Assembly: GCF_019263585.2 (NCBI RefSeq)
Contig: NZ_JADQDF010000001.1
Span: forward strand, 434,001 to 498,000
Origin: Pseudonocardia oceani
Lineage (GTDB): Bacteria > Actinomycetota > Actinomycetes > Mycobacteriales > Pseudonocardiaceae
DNA: 64,000 nt
Reading direction: 5' to 3'
Shown piece by piece: positions 61,341-64,000 of the stretch. Every line of letters starts with the position of its first letter. Position 1 is the stretch's first letter. The notes below the pieces were generated by a model. It searched no databases. It saw nothing but the letters and a program-made list of their open reading frames with translations, and was not told where the DNA came from. The translations under genes and the position numbers were made by a program.

Positions 61341-62287
61341 CGGGACTCCTTCGTGTTCATGGTGTCCACCGCGCTCGGCGGCGTCACGGGGGCAGGGGGG
61401 TCGTGCGGACCGGCATCCGTGAGGTCGAGCCGGCGGGCGACCCGGGTGCGGAGCCCGCGACGCAGGGCCACCGCGAAGGCCCCGACGAGCACGACGGCGA
61501 ACACCCAACCGGGCACCCAGTCCAGGGCTTGCGCCGTGACGGTGGCGGTGTGCTGCAACCAGGCGCTGACCCGGACCTGCCAGCCGTCGGTCGACATCCC
61601 CGGCCCGGCGAACGCCAACACCCAGGCCAGCACACCCATGCCGACCATCAGCAGCCCGCTCAGCAGGACACCCAGCGGCATCCGCCGCCGCAGGTGTCCC
61701 AGCCGCAGCTCGACCGTGCGGGCGGTGAGCAGCCGGGTCGCGCGGTCGGAGTGCCGATCCCACAGCAACCCGGCGACGGCCAGCGGGGCGACCATCCCGG
61801 CCACATAGGCCAGCCCGATGGCAAGCGCGGCCGGGAACGACGCGGACGCGCCCGACAGGACCGCGATCCCGATCAGGACCGGCGCGCAGCAGGCGCTGGC
61901 GATCCCGGAGAACGCACCGAGCAGATAGGCTGACCCGAAGCCGCCGCCGGCGGACCCGCGCCCACCGGGCATCGGCAGCCTCGGCATCCACCCCGACAGC
62001 ACCGCCGCCCCGGCGAGCACCATCACCGCACCGCCGACGAGATAGATCGTGGCGTGCTGCTCGAGGAACAACCGGCTCAGCACCGCAGCCCCCAGCCCGA
62101 TCGGCAGGATCACCGTGGCCACCCCGGCACCGAACACCAGGGTGGCCACCAGCACGCCGCCCCGGTGCCGGAACCCGGTCGCCAGGTAGGCCGGCAGCAT
62201 CACCGACACGCAGCACGGGGCCAGCAGCGCCACCATCCCGCCCAGGAACGAGACCAGCAACGTGGTCCCCACCAGCAACTCACCCAT
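61337..62287 (-). CDS. CcdA/DsbD-like membrane protein with double Cys motifs
   Basis: 316 residues, about eight helices. Instead of single redox cysteines it has pairs: LLAPCCVSVMLPAYL in helix 1 and GIASACCAPVLIG in helix 4. The C-terminal part adds two helices (VGMGVLAWVLAF, VFAVVLVGAFAVAL). It starts the operon at ATG 62287, 37 bases downstream of the type 2 operator (62325-62350). The additional cysteines might serve another acceptor or bind a metal. Confidence 0.88.
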   Translation of the reverse strand: MGELLVGTTLLVSFLGGMVALLAPCCVSVMLPAYLATGFRHRGGVLVATLVFGAGVATVILPIGLGAAVLSRLFLEQHATIYLVGGAVMVLAGAAVLSGWMPRLPMPGGRGSAGGGFGSAYLLGAFSGIASACCAPVLIGIAVLSGASASFPAALAIGLAYVAGMVAPLAVAGLLWDRHSDRATRLLTARTVELRLGHLRRRMPLGVLLSGLLMVGMGVLAWVLAFAGPGMSTDGWQVRVSAWLQHTATVTAQALDWVPGWVFAVVLVGAFAVALRRGLRTRVARRLDLTDAGPHDPPAPVTPPSAVDTMNTKESR

Positions 62288-62324
62288 CGCGGCCGGCCTG
62301 CCCTTCGCCCCTACCCACCGCTAT

Positions 62325-62350
62325 CTACGGTGTCGGTACGGAGATAGTAG
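62325..62350. promoter_or_regulatory. 26-base BlaI-type operator, type 2
   Basis: CTAC at 62325-62328 and GTAG at 62347-62350 flank an 18-base centre. As its reverse complement it differs from 55958-55983 at only one or two of 26 positions. It lies 37 bases before the first gene of the thiol-redox/two-component operon. Confidence 0.75.
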
Positions 62351-62470
62351 CAAGCTGCTCGGGATGAACCTGGCGACCCGCTGACGGGACATGCGGCGCG
62401 CGCTGCTGAGGCCGGGCGCCTCTCGCCGGGGACGCGCCCGGCCCCCGACCCGCCATTCGGAGGGCAGCGA

Positions 62471-62731
62471 TCAGCGCCAGTGGGTGAGTGCGGACAGCCG
62501 GCTCTCGTACTCCTGTTCGTCGATCTCGCCGGCGGCGAAGCGCTCGCGGAGCTTGCGCCTAGCGGGGTCCTCGTCGTCGCGGCCGGTGACCGTCGCGCCG
62601 TCGGGCTGCCGCCCGCGCAGCCGGCGGTAGAACCACACACTGCCCAGCGTCGCCAGCACCAGCACAGCGACGACGGTGAGGACCACGAGCAGCATCCAGA
62701 TCCCCATCCCTGCCGTCATCCCGTCCATCAT
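62471..62731 (-). CDS. SHOCT-domain membrane protein
   Basis: 86 residues: a Met-rich start (MMDGMTAGMGIWM), a helix (LLVVLTVVAVLVLATLGSVWF) and a C-terminal SHOCT motif (RRKLRERFAAGEIDEQEYESRLSAL). The ATG at 62731 follows AAAGGCGG. SHOCT proteins are small, widespread and mostly of unknown function. It lies between the type 2 operators and blaI2 and reads away from blaI2. Confidence 0.85.
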   Translation of the reverse strand: MMDGMTAGMGIWMLLVVLTVVAVLVLATLGSVWFYRRLRGRQPDGATVTGRDDEDPARRKLRERFAAGEIDEQEYESRLSALTHWR

Positions 62732-62879
62732 GAGAATCCGCCTTTCGTCGAGTGTGTCGAGGGCGTCAACCGAACCGGCTGCCTGGTCTGTTGCGGCCAC
62801 GAGCGACCGACGAGCCGCGGGTAAACGGCCGACGGGTCGCGCGTGGAGGGCTCGCCGCAGAGCGCTCCGAGTCCTGGAC

Positions 62880-62905
62880 CTACGACCTCCGTACCTAGAC
62901 AGTAT
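62880..62905. promoter_or_regulatory. variant type 2 operator before blaI2
   Basis: CTAC at 62880-62883, CTCCGTACC in the centre and ACAGTA near the end follow the 26-base pattern of the other two sites with about six differences. It lies 59 bases before the second blaI gene, the expected location for autoregulation. Confidence 0.6.
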
Positions 62906-62964
62906 CTCCGGTATGGTAAGTACGCAGGGTCGGCGAGAAGCCGCATGGCGGACGGTGGGGGCGG

Positions 62965-63345
62965 ATGGGCAGCCGAGTGCGGGTCTTCGGAGATCTGGAG
63001 ACCCTGGTGATGGACCGGCTGTGGACCGCGGGTGGCTCGGGCACGGTGCGCGAGGTACTCGAGACGTTGCAGCGCGACCGCGCTATCGCCTACACCACCG
63101 TGCTGTCGACGATGGACAACCTGCACCGCAAGGGGCACCTCACCAGGGAGCGTGAGGGCAAGGCCTATCGCTACCGGACCGCGCTCACCCACGCCGAGCA
63201 CACCGCCGGGCTGATGCGCCACGCGTTGACGGCCGGACCGGACTCCGAAGCTGTCCTGGCCCATTTCGTGGGCGAGATGAGCGCCGACGACCTGGACCGG
63301 CTGCAGCAGGTGTTGGCGCGCCGGGCGTCCGGACCCGATCGATGA
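62965..63345 (+). CDS. BlaI/MecI/CopY family repressor 2
   Basis: 126 residues: VFGDLETLVMDRLW, GTVREVLETLQRDRAIAYTTVLSTMDNLHRKGHL as the DNA-binding helices, REGKAYRYRT as the wing and a C-terminal dimerisation helix. ATG at 62965; GTG at 62977 (VRVFGDLE) is a plausible shorter start. It shares about half of its residues with the protein at 31134-31502. The M56 protease gene follows after 79 bases. The 26-base repeats in its own leader, at 62325 and at 55955 are its likely targets. Confidence 0.92.
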   Translation: MGSRVRVFGDLETLVMDRLWTAGGSGTVREVLETLQRDRAIAYTTVLSTMDNLHRKGHLTREREGKAYRYRTALTHAEHTAGLMRHALTAGPDSEAVLAHFVGEMSADDLDRLQQVLARRASGPDR

Positions 63346-63424
63346 TCGCGGGCCGGACGATCGACGCGGCGGTCCGCGCAGGATCCACGCGACGCTGGCG
63401 GTCCAGCGGCGGGCGGGACACCCC

Positions 63425-64000
63425 GTGAGTCTTGCCGCGTGCCTGCTGGCCTACAGCATGGTCGTCGCCGTGCTCGGGCCGCCGCTGCTCGCGCGGGCGA
63501 CCCGCAGCGGTGCGGCCCCCCGCCTCGGGATGATCACGTGGTCGGCGGCGATGGGCAGCGTGGTGCTGTCCTGGGCGCTTGCCGGTGCACTGCTGACGGC
63601 GGATCTCGTGCGTGGGTGGGGCCGGCTCGACCAGCTGCTGGCCGGGTGCTTCGCCACCCTGCAGGCGGCGGCGGTCGGCGGATACGGCGGGTTCCTGCAG
63701 GCCGTCATCGCGGTGGTGACCGCGACGACGGTCCTCGCTCTCGCCGTGCTGGCCGCGCGAGTCGCTGCCGGGGTCCGACGTGCCCGCGTGCACTCCCGGC
63801 GGCACGCCGAGGCCGCCGTGCTCGCCGCGCGCGGCGCCGCCCGCGGCCCCGGCGGTTCGGTCGTCCTGGAGGTCGAGCAGCGCAGCGTCTACTGCCTCGC
63901 CGGCCGACCCTCCACCATCGTCATCACCAGCGGCGCCTTGGCCGCGCTCGCCGACGACCAGCTCGCCGCCGTCCTGGACCACGAGCAGGCCCACCTCGCC
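63425..64000 (+). CDS. M56 family metalloprotease 2 (partial at window edge)
   Basis: The 192 visible codons start at GTG 63425 and run off the right edge. Helices LAACLLAYSMVVAVLGPPLL, ITWSAAMGSVVLSWALAGALL and VIAVVTATTVLALAVLAARV precede the zinc-site motif DHEQAHL at the very end. Same layout as the M56 protein at 31576-32538. Partner of BlaI2. The proteolytic domain beyond HEQAH and any sensor domain cannot be seen. Confidence 0.88.
   Translation, partial: MSLAACLLAYSMVVAVLGPPLLARATRSGAAPRLGMITWSAAMGSVVLSWALAGALLTADLVRGWGRLDQLLAGCFATLQAAAVGGYGGFLQAVIAVVTATTVLALAVLAARVAAGVRRARVHSRRHAEAAVLAARGAARGPGGSVVLEVEQRSVYCLAGRPSTIVITSGALAALADDQLAAVLDHEQAHLA

Noticed and set aside
1..64000. tRNA or rRNA genes
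   Set aside because: None recognised by eye: no conserved TPsiC-arm stretch with a surrounding cloverleaf and no rRNA signature; a tRNA scan would settle it.

Overview
The window is very GC-rich DNA (well over 70% G+C in most genes, strongly GC-biased third codon positions, many GTG starts and 1-8 nt gene overlaps). This fits a high-GC actinobacterium; the gene families (MptB-type mannosyltransferase, CbtAB with an ArsR regulator, VldE-like secreted proteins, CopD-CtaG fusions) suggest Pseudonocardia or a close relative, but there is no rRNA or other marker to prove it. The region looks like an accessory island or megaplasmid segment: full of insertion-sequence remnants, broken genes and internally duplicated gene families.

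Layout. 0-9 kb: partial and small membrane genes, a deleted ccdA relic, cytochrome oxidase subunit I (ctaD), a GH5-like hydrolase, an MptB relic, a CPBP protease and a coiled-coil secreted protein. 9-14.7 kb: a cobalt/nickel block with cbtB, cbtA, an ArsR regulator broken by an in-frame stop, three exported or membrane proteins, a CobC-like phosphatase and a NiCoT transporter truncated by an IS3 relic. 14.8-23.4 kb: ccdA divergent from a complete System I cytochrome c maturation operon (ccmA-B-C-D-E-F-H-I plus two thioredoxin-like genes), every junction overlapping. 23.4-36.3 kb: CPBP protein, two L,D-transpeptidases, MptB, DUF305 and DUF3105 proteins, a BlaI repressor with an M56 protease, a CDF metal exporter, and decayed M23 and VldE-like genes. 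36.3-48 kb: a CopD-CtaG fusion with a lipoprotein and a P-type-ATPase-like protein that has lost its catalytic Asp, then lspA, mntH, an Lnt-like protein with Ser for the catalytic Cys, a second DUF3105, a frameshifted second CopD-CtaG and a DUF4394 protein. 48-54 kb: a sensor kinase split by an IS1182-type element, low-GC relic DNA and a degraded IS5-type transposase. 54-64 kb: an Lgt-like protein, small membrane proteins, a zinc-finger protein, a Met-rich protein, a two-component system, a thiol-redox operon with two CcdA-type transporters, and a second BlaI/M56 pair running off the right edge.

How it works together (inference). Most genes concern the extracytoplasmic face: thiol/disulfide delivery (three intact CcdA-type transporters, several thioredoxin-fold proteins), heme attachment to cytochrome c, copper/cobalt/manganese handling, and lipoprotein processing (Lsp, Lnt-like, Lgt-like). 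Two families of inverted-repeat operator candidates tie scattered genes together. One (CTTCTAC-N8-GTAG type) lies before ccdA/ccm, before a small membrane protein gene and before the Lnt-like gene; the other (26 bp, CTAC...GTAG) lies before the second blaI, before the thiol-redox/two-component operon and between the small-membrane and zinc-finger genes. With two BlaI-M56 pairs present, the simplest model is two protease-controlled repressor circuits governing an envelope redox and metal regulon.
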